DNA from: Erythrobasidium yunnanense
Taxonomy: Eukaryota; Basidiomycota; Cystobasidiomycetes; Erythrobasidiales; Erythrobasidiaceae
DNA: 64,000 bases
Direction: 5' to 3'
Assembly: GCA_001600175.1 (NCBI GenBank)
Contig: BCJC01000002.1
Location: forward strand, 1,184,318-1,248,317
Shown: positions 11,292-25,571 of the stretch, in pieces
Numbering within the stretch: the first letter of the stretch is position 1
How the letters are laid out: each line of letters starts with the position of its first letter
The notes under the pieces: model-generated
Databases searched by the model: none
The model's input: the letters and a program-made list of their open reading frames with translations, nothing else
Told to the model about the DNA's origin: nothing
Position numbers and translations under genes: made by a program

Positions 11292-12718
11292 ATGACCATT
11301 TCAGAGATGGGTTTCGAGTACGAAGCCAGCTTTGAGAATATCGCCAATCTGCTATGTCCCATCTGCCATGCTCCCTTCAGTGAACCCTGGATCAGTACGG
11401 CGTGCGAGCATTTCTACTGCAAGACGTGCATCCTTCAACACCTCGAATCCAGCAGCCTGTGCCCATGCTGTCGCCTTGATATAGGCAACAATGTCGCGCC
11501 TGCTCCACGTCTCGTCAAGCTGCTCTGCGACGAATTGCTCGTTACTTGCAATGGATGCACGAGCTGGAAAGGCCAGAGGGCAGATTGGGCTATACATGCG
11601 AGAGACGAGTGCGGCAAAGTCAAGTCTGACTGTCACAATGGATGTGGGAAGACAAGCTTTGATAGTGAAGAAGCTCGACAGAAGCATCAGACAGCCGAGT
11701 GTCCCAAACGAACCGTCTTATGCGAGATGTGCAAGGCGAGCTGCAAGCAAGACGCCTTGGATGTATGTGCAAGCCTGCTTTCTATCAGTCATTACATACT
11801 GATTCGTTGCTTCGTACTCAACAGCTTCACCTGAAGCATTGCCCGGCTATTCGGGCCGCCTGTCCACACTGCAGCAAGCCTGACCTTACACGTCCTGCAC
11901 TCAGCGAACACCTGTCTCAAGAGTGTCTCGAAGCTGTCGTTCCATGTCGACACGCACGCTTCGGGTGCGACTGGTCGGGCAAGCGCAAGCTTCTGGTGGA
12001 AGAACACCTGGCACTGGACTGCCCTTACGAGCCTCTCAAAGGTCTTCTACTGAGGAACGAAAGCACTGTACAGGGTCTACAGCGGGATAACCGGGATCTG
12101 CAAGACGAGGTGTCGAGCTTGAGGGCCCTATACCAGAATCTATCGCAACGGGTGGATACGCTAGTACATAGAATAGGCCCTCAAGACTCGGAGTCTACAA
12201 CACCTATCCTTCAGACCATCTCCTCACTCTCATCCCAGATGACCAATCTTTCCGTCTCTGCAGAACAGGCCAGAAGGGCTTCAGACCAATCTATGCATGA
12301 TATGCGAGGCGATCTGAATGCACTACAGATGGCTATGCATGACGTGAGGGGCGAGATGATGGCGATGTCGCAGGCGCAATACTATGAAACAGCCTCGCGA
12401 TACTGGGCAAAAACGCATGGAAGCCAAGATGGAGCTATCGCATCTGCTAGTGGCAGTGGTAGCGGCGGCAGTAACCCAGTCAAGGCACTCTCAAGCTCCG
12501 CCTTGCCTACGAATAGCACTACTGGCTCGAGCCAGATGCCATCGCTCCCTTACCCTCCTTACCTTTACCCATCATACTCTCCCTCGATGTACGGAGGACC
12601 TCATCCCCCGCATCCTGGCTTCTTCATGCACGGTCCGCGACGCTTCTATGGCTGGCCGAACCCTGCTCCGGGACAGACATCGCCTGATGCGGGACCGGGA
12701 GGCGGAACAAAGCTTTAA
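11292..12718 (+). CDS. RING finger / TRAF-type zinc finger protein, likely E3 ubiquitin ligase
   Basis: Two exons (11292-11762, 11825-12718) give about 454 residues. A C3HC4 RING lies near residues 24-65 (CPICHAPFSEPWISTACEHF, then YCKTCILQHL and LCPCCRLDIG). It is followed by TRAF-type zinc fingers with Cys/His spacings such as CHNGCGKTSF, KHQTAECPKRTVLCEMCKA and HLKHCPAIRAACPHC. A coiled coil follows (near LQRDNRDLQDEVSSLRALYQ). The C-terminal 110 residues are disordered and rich in Pro, Tyr and Gly (YPPYLYPSYSPSMYGGPHPP). The intron between ALD and LHLKHC falls within the zinc fingers. The layout resembles TRAF/Traf7-like fungal proteins but lacks a MATH domain. Substrate unknown. Confidence 0.88.
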
Positions 12719-13061
12719 CTGCATTCATCGGGGTGCCCGCAAGGCGAGGAGCCGGCTCATTACACTCGAGAGGCTTTAAATGCGATGCGCTTGTAGAATT
12801 TCTGGACCTGCTGTTTTCTGCTCATACAGATGCAATATGGAGTACAAGGGCGGATTTGGGGATTCTACTGCTACCACATTCGTAACAAGAACGAAACGTC
12901 ACTGGGTCGTGAACAGGAGAAATCGTCTACTACAGCTGTACAGAGGCCCCTTGCGAGTGCCTAGGAGAATAGCGAAGTGTGCAGAAAGCACTTATAGGCA
13001 TATGAGGACCAGCCTTGATAGGATCGAAGGATGTGTTGGGATAGCTTGTTGAGATGAGCGA
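12719..13061. other. Convergent 3' region
   Basis: Lies between the ends of the RING-TRAF gene and BRE1. No feature beyond presumed 3' untranslated sequence. Confidence 0.4.
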
Positions 13062-16000
13062 TCACCCGTTTTGCAGGAAAAGTTGCTGGACGTCTTGAGC
13101 GCCGAAGGGGATAGAACAGCTCGGACACTTCCGTTGTCGTGTTTCCAAGCGAGCATCGATGCAGTCCTTGCAGAAGACATGATAGCAGCGTGTGATAGTA
13201 TGCGAAAGCCAATTGACGTTGCACGCGTTGCAGTGGAGCATAGACTGATGAGACGAAGTAGGATAGCCGTATCAGTCTCTGTGAATCATAGGATGGGACA
13301 ATACAGCTTGCCTCGAGCCGCTCAGTGTATACAGCATCTGCTTTCCCACCGGTAAAGCGGGGCTTCTCGCTTGCTGCTGCACTAGCTTTGTTCGCACGCT
13401 CTTTCCACCTCTCGACGTCTTGCTTATATTTGGCGACGTCAGCCTCTAATTTTCGCCTTGCTGAAGCTTCTGTCTCCATAGATTGTAGCTGCTCTTGGCG
13501 CAAGCCTTCGGTCTGCAAATGTGCAGTCGAAAAGGGAAAGGGTGGAGCGCATCAGTATCGGTGTAAGCAGCGTTATGACAGCTGTCTTGTCAGACTCACG
13601 GCGTTCTTTAGGTCATTGGCAGAGTCTCTCTGTTGTCTAGCTTTTGCAAGGTCGGCGTCCTGCTCCTTGATCTTCTTCTCGTACTCGTCCTTGTAGCTCG
13701 TAAGCTGCGTAACCTCATTCTCTGCGCTGCTGATCTTGGCTTGGAGCGCTTCCAGCTCTATCTTGAGGGCATTGACAGCGGTTTTCTGGGACGTGATGAC
13801 GTCTTCCCTCGTCGCGCTCCTCAGTGCGGTCTCCTTCTTCTCCCTCTCGAGATTATACACTCTCTGGCGTTCTTTATTCCGCTCCTGTCTCGCTTGATCG
13901 AGCTTATCGGCATATTGCGCGAGTTGGAAGACCTTGTTCTGGTTTTGAAGGTTGAGAATTTCCCATGCTTCGGATAGGCGCGTCACTTCTGTAATGAGCA
14001 TCTGCATGCTTGATTCAGAGACTTTTAAATTCGCTTCCAGTTTCTTAATGGTAGCTTCGTCGTCTTGGATCTTCTTCGCTATCGTCGTCGACGGAGCCGT
14101 AGATGATGTCGCTTCAGCAGAGGATCCTAGTAGCGCTTCCAATTGCGTTATCCTCTTATTCGCTTGCTCGACATTCAGATTCGCAGTCGCTGCTTCTCTA
14201 ATTAGGTTCTCCGCCATGTCTAGGTCCTCTTTTCCCGGATGTCCCGACAGTTCATCCAATCTGTTCCTAAAGGTCGATATCAGTTCATCCTGCTCTTCTA
14301 TCTTCTTCTGATATTCCGAGAGGAGCATCTCAGCGGGTGTTAAGACATCGCCTTTCTCCATATAGTCCAGGAGATCCTGTGTTGTTTTCTCTGCAGATGG
14401 TGGTTGTTCGCCTGATTTAGGCTGAGGCGGCTGCGGTGTGGCTGCGCTCGCTTGATCCGCCTGCGTCTTTCCCGATTGCTCCAACTGCTCCAATAGACTG
14501 ATATCTCCACCCGTAGTTGCAGCAAGCTTCATCTCCAACCTCGTATTCTGACTGACGAGAGCAGCTATCCTTTTGTTCCTGGAGTCGACCAAGCGAAGCG
14601 CATGGCCCGCATAGCTTACTCTCTCTTTATAGTGTCTATCGAGAGAGGAGTATTCTCCAAGCCATTTATCGCGCTCAGAGCGCAGGCGTCTCTCAGCTGC
14701 ACTGGCTTCCTCCCACTTTGCTTTCAGCTTCGATAGCGCGTCCGACTGCTCTGTCGACATTGCCTCTTTGAGGTTGGCTTGCGCTTCGCGTAAAGTGGCT
14801 GCTTCGTCGCGTAAGACTTTGAGCTCAATTTCCTTATCCTCCGCTTGTTTAGTCAAAGCTTTCACTTCCGCATCGACTCTGGCATAGTCAGGTATCGTCT
14901 TGAGGAATTTCTCAGAAAAGTCGCGTCCACGAGCCTGGATCACAGCATCACAAGTAAGTTTCACTGGCCAATCTTTGTCGTGATGATGCTCTCTGCTCAC
15001 CTCTCGCCTTGCCTCATCTAGTAGAACCTGAATCTTAACCTTCTGATCTTGCAGCTCTTCCACTTCTTTCGCCCTCATTTCCGCCAGACGTTGCAGTTCC
15101 TGAATCTCCGACCTCGACAAGCCCGACGAGCCTTCCTGCACATCCTCGCTCTCCTCCTCGTTTCCTTTCTTGTCATTACTACCTTCATCCGGTTCGCCCA
15201 TCTTTACATCTTCTGCTTGCCCACCGTCCGCATTCGCAGTGGGTTCTTCCTGCTTCACTTGTGCAGCTGCATTATTGGAAGCGTCTATAGCTGCTGTTCC
15301 AGTATCGTGCTTCTCTAGCTTCGCGACGGTGCTGCTTCGTGCCCGGTCTACTTTCTTTTCCAAAGAGATGAGCGCAGAACGCGTTTCGCGGAGCTCTTCT
15401 TGTGTGCGCGCTTGTAGACTTTTCAGGAGGCTATGAGATGATCTACACTCGATGAGCTGGTAGCGGGAAGACCAATGACAATAAGTCGCGGTTAAATCAC
15501 GGTCGAAAGAAAAAGGAATAAGGGGAAATGACGTGAGCCTACTCCTTATCTCAAGGTGATAGAGATGCATACCTGCGCTGATAAAGCTTCATATCGTTGC
15601 GCCAGGTCTTTTGTATTTGCAGATGCAGAAGAGGCAGAAGACCGCTGAACCAGCTGATTCAAGTAGTGCCTAGTCTGCTGCAGGCGCATGCGTATTGGAG
15701 ATTCTAGTTCATCTTCCGTCTCATCATCTCCGTCTTGGCCTTCTTCTTGTTCTGTTGGAGGTGATTATGCAGGCCCGAATTAGCTGGAGCTGGAAGGCCA
15801 GAAAAGCATGGGAACGCACCTGCATGTCCATTACTTGTATTCAGCTCTTCATACTCTCCAAGTACAGCTTTTAGCTCATCGTTGAGCTGGCATAGCACAA
15901 GGAACAGACAGTCAGCTTCTATAGCGTCGCAAATCAAGCATAGATTGCAGGCCCACCTGCTTCCAGCATTCTTCAGTATGCATCAACCTTGATTGACTCG

Positions 16001-16351
16001 CTTTACAGTCTCTATCGAGCTTGTCTGCGCTAGATTGCGACCTTTCGAGCTCTCTCTTGTACTCGAGCATCTGCCTGTGAATAGCAGCTTTCGTGAAGGC
16101 CTGAACACGACATATCCTCAGTATACATGTAACTATGAATGTGAGGTTGCTGTCACCTCGAGAAAGCCCTCGTCGAGCCCTAGTTTTGCGTCCAAGCTGC
16201 CCGCTTGTTCTTGCTCGTTTGCCGCGGGCGATGATGCTACCTTTGATGGACTATCTGTAGTACTACTGTCTAATGCCATCATCTTCCTCTTCTGTGCGCT
16301 GTTCCCTCCCGCTGGGACTGGCGAGCTCAGCCGCCGTTTGCGGTCGTCCAT
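13062..16351 (-). CDS. BRE1: E3 ubiquitin ligase BRE1 (histone H2B monoubiquitination)
   Basis: Begins MDDRKRRLSSPVPAGGNSAQ, the basic nuclear start typical of Bre1. Most of the product is predicted coiled coil across several exons, for example RSEIQELQRLAEMRAKEVEE and YADKLDQARQERNKERQRVY. The RING is in the last exon, in a frame different from the long neighbouring frames: MLHCNACNVNWLSHTITRCY, then HVFCKDCIDARLETRQRKCP and a terminal FLQNG, with stop at 13062. This matches the C-x2-C, C-x-H-x2-C-x2-C, C-P-x-C layout and the C-terminal position in Bre1/RNF20. It acts with Rad6 in the nucleus to ubiquitinate H2B on transcribed genes, upstream of H3K4 and H3K79 methylation. An acidic Glu/Asp/Lys-rich stretch lies in the middle (near 15130-15200). 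Confidence 0.93.
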
Positions 16352-17060
16352 GGCGCTCTGCTCTCTGCTCTGTACCGATACTTGAAGGCTCTAATGCAGC
16401 TCAACGCATTAATCAATGCCTTTCTCTGATCAGTACTTCACGCTTCGAAGGCTTAGGCAAGCGATGTCTTGAATGGGTGGTCGAAGCAAAAAAGCAGGCA
16501 ATGCAGCTTGAAAGACCATCACAACTGCGAGTCTTGAAATGGGATATACAGATATCTGAATGAAGGTTAATGCAGAGTCTTGAATGCGCAATGGACGCTA
16601 CAGTGAGGAGATGGAGCGAAAGAAAAGAAAGAACGAGCAAGCCTGAGATGAGCGAGAGATCAAAGAATGAATGAAGAGGACGAGAGAAGTTTCTAGAGAT
16701 ACTATGATATGCTATATCACGCTGCTCCATCCATGACGGCACTACTTTCGTCCTCCTCCTCTCAGCCTCCCTGCGCGACCCCGTTTCCAAGGCCACCGGT
16801 GTCGGGAGACTTCTTCTCGTTCCAGAATCTCTTGGAGGGAAGGCATATAACAGCTTGACCTTTGTTCGATATTAACCTACTCCCATCCTGCGTTTCTGCT
16901 AACCTTTCGAGCTGGTCTCACCTTCTGTCCCTTCTGTCCAGTTCTGAGCTTTGAAGATCCGAGATCTATCGACGCCTCGTTCACTGCCTATAGTACCTAC
17001 TTCTATTCTAATCTATTACAACGGCTGGACCGTCCATCATCAACCTAATCCGCCATAAAC
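16352..17060. other. Divergent promoter region between BRE1 and noxR
   Basis: About 700 bases. The part before noxR is pyrimidine-rich (near 16860-17060), consistent with a fungal 5' untranslated region. No other gene seen. Confidence 0.45.
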
Positions 17061-19230
17061 ATGTCCCTCAAGGTGCGCTGGAACGGTAGTTCGAGCGTCA
17101 CTTTAGCTGACATTGACTGCCAGGCCGAGCTCATCAAATGGTCCCAGGCGCTCGACAGCTATGACGCCCAAGACTTTACCTCCGCACTAGAGCATTTCGA
17201 AGCAATAGCCGATTTCTCAAAAGTGCTGTTCAATATCGGCTTAATCCACGCAACGTTGGGAGGACACGCTACGGCTGTAGCATACTATAAACAAGCACAT
17301 CTCCTCGATCAGTACATGGCTGTGTCGTACTTCCAGTGTGGAGTCTCGCAGTTCTTGATGAGGAACTATACGGAGGCATATGGGGACTTCGATTCAGCAT
17401 TGGGTCATATGAGGGAAAATCAGATCATTGAGTATGCTTCGTCACTCAGAGTACTTGGCATGTGCTAATGCAGTTTACAGCTACGATCAGCTAGGCTTGA
17501 AGTTCAAGCTCTACTCTGCAGAGATCCTCTTTAACATGGGATTGTGTATGCTCAACATGGTAAGTACCACTCCTTCACCTACTTAACAAGCTGTCAAAAT
17601 AATTCTCACATTCACTTCTGCAGAATCACCAAGGCGACGGCATGTCCTTCCTCGACCGTGCGCGTCGAGAGAAGCAGATTCCCGAGCACGACATAATCGA
17701 CGAAGCCTTCTCCTCTTCCTCTTCTTCCTCACCTAGATCACAATTCACAGTCTTTTCATTGCCAGTAGGGGCTCTCTTCCGTCCTTCACCTATAAAACTT
17801 AAAAACTTGAAAGCGAAAAACTATCTAGGAAGTGCGAAATTGGTAGCTGCTACGGAAGTTACGGATGCATTCACGGGCTTCTCGGGAGTAGGGGTCAAAA
17901 GAGATCGTGCGGATACGGGTTCTTCTACTGCTTCTTCTGCTTCTGCTAGTGCTGTGTCGAAGCACCGAGACGAGGATGAACGGGCTATACAGCCTTTGTC
18001 GCTCAATAAATCTAAACTACCCACTATTCCGAATCAGCCAATCAGCCCTCTTCGAACTCAGAAATCAGTACCCGATCTTCGTAAAAGAGCAGGCTCAACA
18101 TCTCAGCACCAGCGAGTTCCTTCCAAGCCACAACAACTTCCTCGTCTCGACACTATGAATGTACCACGTCCTGTTGCTCAACCTACCCACAACACTGTTG
18201 CAGCCCGATCTGCAAACCCAGGCAAAGGCAGTGGAGGAGGAGGTGCTATTCAAGCTATGCTCAATGGCCTTCCTACACCGCCCGATTCACCTCCTCGAAA
18301 TTATGGAATGCAATACGAAGATCCCGCTCGAAAGAGAACGAGCTCAATGACGCAGCTCGACTATGCGCGAGCTTCTGGAAATGCTGGAAATCACAGCAGG
18401 GAGACGAAATTGATGGAGGAACTCATTGATGGATATTCAGAGAGAGGAGACGCTATGGAGGTCAGCCCGTTCCCCCGAGCAGGACAGCAGAATGCTCGAC
18501 AGGGTGCTGCCTATCAGCCTCAGAGAAACGACTCTATGCCCAAGCATAGGAAGAACAGCGCTCCGAACATTCATCTGGACCTGCATCAAGCTCCTCAAGG
18601 CCAGTCTCCTGAACGAGTAGCAGATTGGGCAGCCCAGCAGAAAGTCACTCGATCGTCTCCTTCCAACGATCTCTTGCGTCCTTATCAATTCCCTCCTTCC
18701 GCAAACAGCAGTAACAGCGGTCGAAATAACACCAACAACGTAAACAACGGCAATGCAGGCAATATGGACACGCTCAGAAGCGGCGGTATGGGTACATTGA
18801 GGCTGAGAAGACAGAATACAAAAGCTTCGACTGGATCCAGACAGATGAGTGGATCAGATTACGATGAAATCATGTCTGCACGCACGCTGGACATGGTCAG
18901 CTTTCGTCTAAAGCTGCATTTCGAAGACGAGATTCGCGGAATGGTGTGTTTCTCTCTTCATCTCCTTCCCCTCCTCTTTTCTCTCTCGAACTGACTTTCG
19001 GTAATATGTTGCAGTCCATCGATGCAGACACGTCCTTCGACATCTTCTTCGCAAAATTGCAAGCTAAATTCGGCCTCAGCGACATGAGGCTCAAATATAA
19101 AGATGAGGATGGAAGTCTGGTCACTATCGTAGATGAGACGGATTGGGATTCTGCAGTCGATGCAGCGAGAGAACACTGTCCGACTGGACGACAGGATGGA
19201 AAGCTTGAGATTTGGGTCAGCGAGGTGTAA
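17061..19230 (+). CDS. noxR: NADPH oxidase regulator NoxR (p67phox-like)
   Basis: Four exons. The N-terminal 150 residues are four TPR-like repeats (LIKWSQALDSYDAQDFTSAL; LFNIGLIHATLGGHATAVAY; SYFQCGVSQFLMRNYTEAYG), which bind Rac-GTP in this family. Next comes the activation segment region followed by a long disordered middle with Ser-rich runs. The last exon encodes a PB1 domain with an acidic OPCA-like motif (YKDEDGSLVTIVDETDWDSA), stopping at 19230. As in other fungal NoxR proteins, no SH3 domain is seen, unlike animal p67phox. NoxR activates NoxA/NoxB superoxide production in hyphal growth, sexual development and host infection, so a Nox catalytic gene should exist elsewhere in this genome. 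A Ser codon run near 17710-17735 is a small microsatellite. Confidence 0.93.
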
Positions 19231-19680
19231 ACCCTCCCTGTCCGCCAATCGCTAACTATTCATCATCGACATCGAATCATGAGAATCACTATACTATATT
19301 GGACATGGAAACGGGAAATAAGAGAGTTAAGGAAGATTAAACGGGTGTGCGTGTGTGCTGCTGTTTGGTGCTAGAGGGCCGTGTCTGGAAAGCTTAGTAA
19401 TCTGTAGTTCTTCTCGCTATCTGTTTCTTTCATCATTCATTCGCTAGAATTCGTCTTCATCATGTACTATTCGTATCTTCGTTACTCTCCTTCTCCCTGT
19501 CATCAGACTCCCTACACTCACATACAACACCCTCTCTCACTCTTTACTATCGTTCGTTAGACTGCGCGTTCTGCACCTACTATACAATACAATGCTATAA
19601 TCATGCTTAATCGGACCTGTCTGGGGAGGCCTGAAGCCCTCGGAAGCCGAAATCGTACCTAGAATCGTCCTAACTCTGTC
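19231..19680. other. Convergent 3' region
   Basis: AT- and pyrimidine-rich sequence between converging genes with no open frame of note. Confidence 0.45.
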
Positions 19681-20468
19681 TCACGCAGCCAGTATCATCC
19701 ATCCGATAACAAAGCCAGCCCAGCACAGCAGACCGTGCAGCGTCGCCGTTCTGATATTCGCTGCTCCTCCACTATATTGCGCCTGGCCCGCAATCACAGG
19801 CACAGCTGTCGTCTTTACTGCTATGAAAGTCGGAAGAGGTTCGTCTGAGTGGATAGAAAGACTTGCGTATGCAGCGGAGGTCAGGTGGAGAGCCGTGCCT
19901 GCTGAGACATTGTATGCTGCATCGGAGGTAGAAGTTGCAGTAGGCTGGAGGGATGAAGGAAGGGTGAAGCTTGACATGGTGTAACTCTGGTATTCGCACA
20001 GCTCGCGGAAGTCTGGAGGAACAGACAGTATGTTAGCATGGCCCACCTTCCTGCTGAAACGGCAACCTACCTTCTACTACAGCTGTCATATTGACGACAC
20101 CATGCTTCCTTGATATCCTATCATCGCATTGAGCGCATCTGAGGACAACCATCAGTCTCAGGAACCTCTTGTTCAACAGCTTGAACTTACTGTACGAAAT
20201 CCAACAAGCCGTCCTGCGAGCATACGCAGCTATCATCATCGCACTTCCACAAGTCATTCACGAATCCACCGCACGCAGCCGTGCATGCATCAGGCGGAGT
20301 ATACTTCGATTCACCAGAGCCGCTGCTCAGGCTTAGCAGTCCAAGGAGGGAGGAAGTGTCTTGCCGAACTGCGAGCTGAGAAGAGACTTTGTCGAGGTAA
20401 GGGACAGGCGAACAGAGCACTTGCGCCGAAGCAGCGAGGAGGGCGAGGATGGCAGTGGATGGGAACAT
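19681..20468 (-). CDS. CFEM-like secreted, probably GPI-anchored protein
   Basis: A signal peptide opens the product (MFPSTAILALLAASAQVLCS, ending near residue 20). A domain with eight cysteines spread over exons 1-3 follows: PPDACTAACGG, LWKCDDDSCVCSQDGLL, CAQCDD and DFRELCEYQ. The C-x3-C, C-x5-C-x-C, C-x2-C, C order resembles CFEM or a related fungal eight-cysteine fold. The tail is Ser/Thr/Ala-rich and ends in a hydrophobic segment after small residues (GGAANI, then LLCWAGFVIGWMILAA), as in GPI anchor signals. CFEM proteins sit on the fungal surface and may bind heme or act in host contact. I am sure of secretion and cysteine richness, less of the exact family. Confidence 0.75.
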
Positions 20469-20957
20469 CAGGATGGACTTAGAGCGATATGGTCGTGATC
20501 AAGACGCTGTGGAGTTAAGAAGAAGAAGAAAGGTAAAGCGTTATTGCAGCTGTCAAGGCCTTTTCGCGTTTCCATGCTGGGCTAGGCCTCCTTCGCAAAG
20601 GAGTTGAGGACAGGCCTCCTGAACGGCTCGCGTGGTGCTCAAGCGAACGTGAAGCAGGAGCGAGCATAAACGCAAGACGTCTGGTGGAAAGCATGTTGAT
20701 GACAAGAGTAAAGTCGAGATAGCACAACGTGGTCGGCGAGAAAGAAGAATTACAAGCTGAGGAAATTAACCATGAAACTACTACGTAAAAGAATCGCCCG
20801 TCTGCCCCGTTGTGCACGTAAATAATGGTATAGTCGCTGTAAGTGAGCGACTAGAGGGTATAGTCCCAAGCTGCGGAGATCAGTGGTCAAGGAAAGCGAT
20901 ATCACGGGTTCCTGTGATACACTGTCAGTAAAGGTAATAAGGCAGGGTAGATCGACC
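20469..20957. other. Intergenic, 3' of the ARF gene and 5' of the CFEM-like gene
   Basis: No gene recognised. Both flanking genes are on the minus strand, so this holds one promoter and one 3' end. Confidence 0.4.
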
Positions 20958-21819
<862 letters not shown>

Positions 21820-22155
21820 CTTTGTTGATGTCTATGAGTGTACTTTTGGCTGTATTCGGTGCTGGATTTCCCGCTGCTTCGGTATGGATGACCCTGACTG
21901 TTGTCCTTGAACGAATGTGTACGCGACCAGGTCGACTTGGACAGTATGAAGCGCTAGACTGCCGCTAGAAGCTCGCTCTACGATGGACGCAAAGGAATAC
22001 GTCGTTTGATGGTCTTTCAGAAACCTGCCCGATTGGGAGCTTGTAGACCCTCAGGGCCAGGTGAATCAGGCCAGGTCGAAGTGATCTATTGGGATGGTAA
22101 CAACAACATCGGACATAGCTAATATTTCACTTCACTGCAGTATCTCGCACTACAT
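21820..22155. other. Intergenic, 5' of ARF and 3' of GTR1
   Basis: About 335 bases with no open frame of note; presumed ARF promoter. Confidence 0.4.
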
Positions 22156-23431
22156 CTACTGTCGCCCGCCTAACGACACGCCTGGCAGGTTGGCAAATAC
22201 CGGACGTGCTTTGTCGATAGCCATCTTGACTAGCTTTGTGTCGACTGCCAGAGACAAGCATGTTAGCACACGTTAAATTGGTAAGTGAAAAGACGCACCC
22301 ATCTGCTCATCCGTACTGACCACCAGGATGTACGTTTTCGGCGTAAAAGCATCAAAGATGGCCGTATAGCTATGCTGCTTGATCTCCATGCTTGTAAATT
22401 CGCTTTTTAGCCGCTTGCATCCAACTCTGAACAGCTTAATAGCTTGCGAGATCTTTGCAAACCGGTCTTCCGGCCATGCTTCTGTATCTGGACTATCCTC
22501 TGACGCAGCCGTTATCTGGCTTGTGCTCCGCCCATCGCTCTTTGTCTTTGACTGCGATATCACGAGTAGCGTGGTCTTCTCGAACAAGACGACTTCGCTT
22601 GTATTGCACATCCTTGCGAAGCGAGTCAGGTAGGTAGACAGACTTGCTGCATGAGGATTGAGGGTCGCTACGATATCGGACCACGCAGAGTAGAGCGTCT
22701 CGTCCCATATAGACGTGCTGTATATCTGGACATAGTCCCAGCCTGCTGAATGGCACTTCTGGCGGACTTCATTGGCTCGCTGCTCAAACACTGATATCCG
22801 CTTTTCTGCCGGCACCAGATCCATCTTGTGTATCTGTTGTCTCTGAATTAGCTGATTACTTGAATTGTATGGCACTGCGACCCACAAGAACATGCACCAT
22901 AGGCCCTCCCTGGCTCTCATTGCTATCCACGCTAGCAGGACTAGGTGGGCCAGAGCCAGCTCGCAATGCTCCTAGAATATCCGTAAACGAGACCATATCC
23001 GTCGCAGTCGTCGTTGCGGTAATATCGAAGATGTAGATAAGGGTCTGGACTTGTCGGAAGATAGTCTCTTGCCGCGAGCCTAGGTATGAGTCCATGTAGG
23101 CTGCATAGCGTCAAAAGAGGATGAAAGCTATCAGTATCTTGATGCAGCTGGCTTGAAGCTGGCGGCCGCACAGTCTTGACCACCGCAGTCCCATAGATCC
23201 AGCTGGAGATCGCCCAGAAAGCGTATTTGCGACGATTCCACATCAATGGTAGCTCCCAGTCTTCGCGTATCCCGTGCGACGACATTGTCAAAGATGATGG
23301 ACCGCATCGACGTCTTGCCGGAGCCTGACCGGCCCATAAGCAGGCACTTTTAAGCATTGTATAAGCATGGTGTAACACTTTCTGTATGATGTATAAGCCT
23401 CTATTACTTTGACTTTGTTCTTGCTGGCCAT
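22156..23431 (-). CDS. GTR1: Rag GTPase Gtr1 (RagA/B orthologue)
   Basis: Starts MASKNKVK at 23431; after one intron the P-loop follows as [20 protein letters not shown]. Then [20 protein letters not shown], the G3 motif [10 protein letters not shown] and the VHKMDLV guanine motif, also split by introns. The Rag-specific C-terminal roadblock-like domain follows ([40 protein letters not shown]). The last exon ends [10 protein letters not shown] at 22156. The protein pairs with Gtr2/RagC on the vacuole and signals amino-acid sufficiency to TORC1. Compared with human RagA there is an insertion of about 25 residues after the [12 protein letters not shown] segment (Ser/Pro/Gly rich). Its start lies only 95 bases from the divergent HEM2 start. 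Confidence 0.95.
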
Positions 23432-23526
23432 GCTGTTTAAGAACCAAGAGTAGGTGACGGAGCAAGCTTGAATCTAATTCAAGGCTTTCCTTTACTCCCA
23501 TTTCAAGACTTTGGTCATATCTCAAG
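23432..23526. promoter_or_regulatory. Short bidirectional promoter of GTR1 and HEM2
   Basis: Only 95 bases separate the two ATGs, so both transcripts must start from shared or overlapping elements. No clear TATA box in either direction. Confidence 0.6.
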
Positions 23527-24857
<1,331 letters not shown>

Positions 24858-24955
24858 ATGACAGTACATGGTGCGATGCGTTCTAGGTGGTGTAGTACTA
24901 CAGCAAGCGAACACGAAAAATGAAAGGCAGGCGCTCGTATGGCAGGCTTGATCTG

Positions 24956-25571
24956 CTATCTCAGCTCGTTGCGGAGCTTCTGTGCCAAGTGGATACCGAA
25001 GGCTACATGCCAAAGTCGAGCGCATACATTGATGCCTTGCTTCTCGTAGCCTTGCAGTATCTTGTAGAGTGAAAGCAGAGGAACGATCTTGCGCTCAAGG
25101 TATTCGACAGTGACTTCTCCCTCCTTATCGAGTTTCTGTGTTCGCAGATTGTTGAATTCGTTCTCGTTGACATGTATGTCAGCTTGCGTCAGGACCATAT
25201 TGCAAGAGCTGTTGCGGGTTTCTAACCAAAGAATGGGAGAGACCCGCTTCGTCACTCCTTGCGATCTTGGAGTCTCGATACCAGAGCCTGCAATGTCTGT
25301 TACGAAGCCTGTTTCTTCGCGAAGTTCTCTTTGCCCTGCTTGGATGGCCGTCTCGTTCGCTGTGGGTACCCTTATTAGTCAGCTCACGAACAACCTTGGA
25401 ATTTAGTCGCCTACGATCTATGAGGCCTGCCGGAAACTCGACCATGAGCCCGCCGGTGGCAGGTCGGAACTGGATGACGATGATAGTATAGCAGGCCTCT
25501 GATGCCCAAGCGCTAGTCAGCTGAAAGGCTCCGAATTCTGCATCCCGGCGGCTTACTCGTGTCCGTGCGCG
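24956..25571 (-). CDS. Nudix hydrolase, ADP-ribose diphosphatase type (5' end uncertain)
   Basis: The conserved core is clear: ACYTIIVIQFRPATGG, VEFPAGLIDPNETAIQ and AGQRELREETGFVTD. This gives a complete Nudix box (G-x5-E-x7-RE-x2-EE-x-G) after splicing at 25430-25375, with all catalytic glutamates. The rest resembles NUDT5/Ysa1, with EGEVTVEYLERKIVPLLSLY near the C-terminus and stop at 24956. These enzymes cleave ADP-ribose to AMP and ribose 5-phosphate. The N-terminus is unresolved: no ATG in the right frame lies between the core and 25572. The first exons therefore must overlap the tail I assign to the next gene, or the two form one transcript. Confidence 0.8.

Noticed and set aside
12961-13518. 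Alternative frames across the BRE1 3' end as separate genes
   Set aside because: The RING finger reads in a third frame after an intron and gives the expected Bre1 C-terminus.
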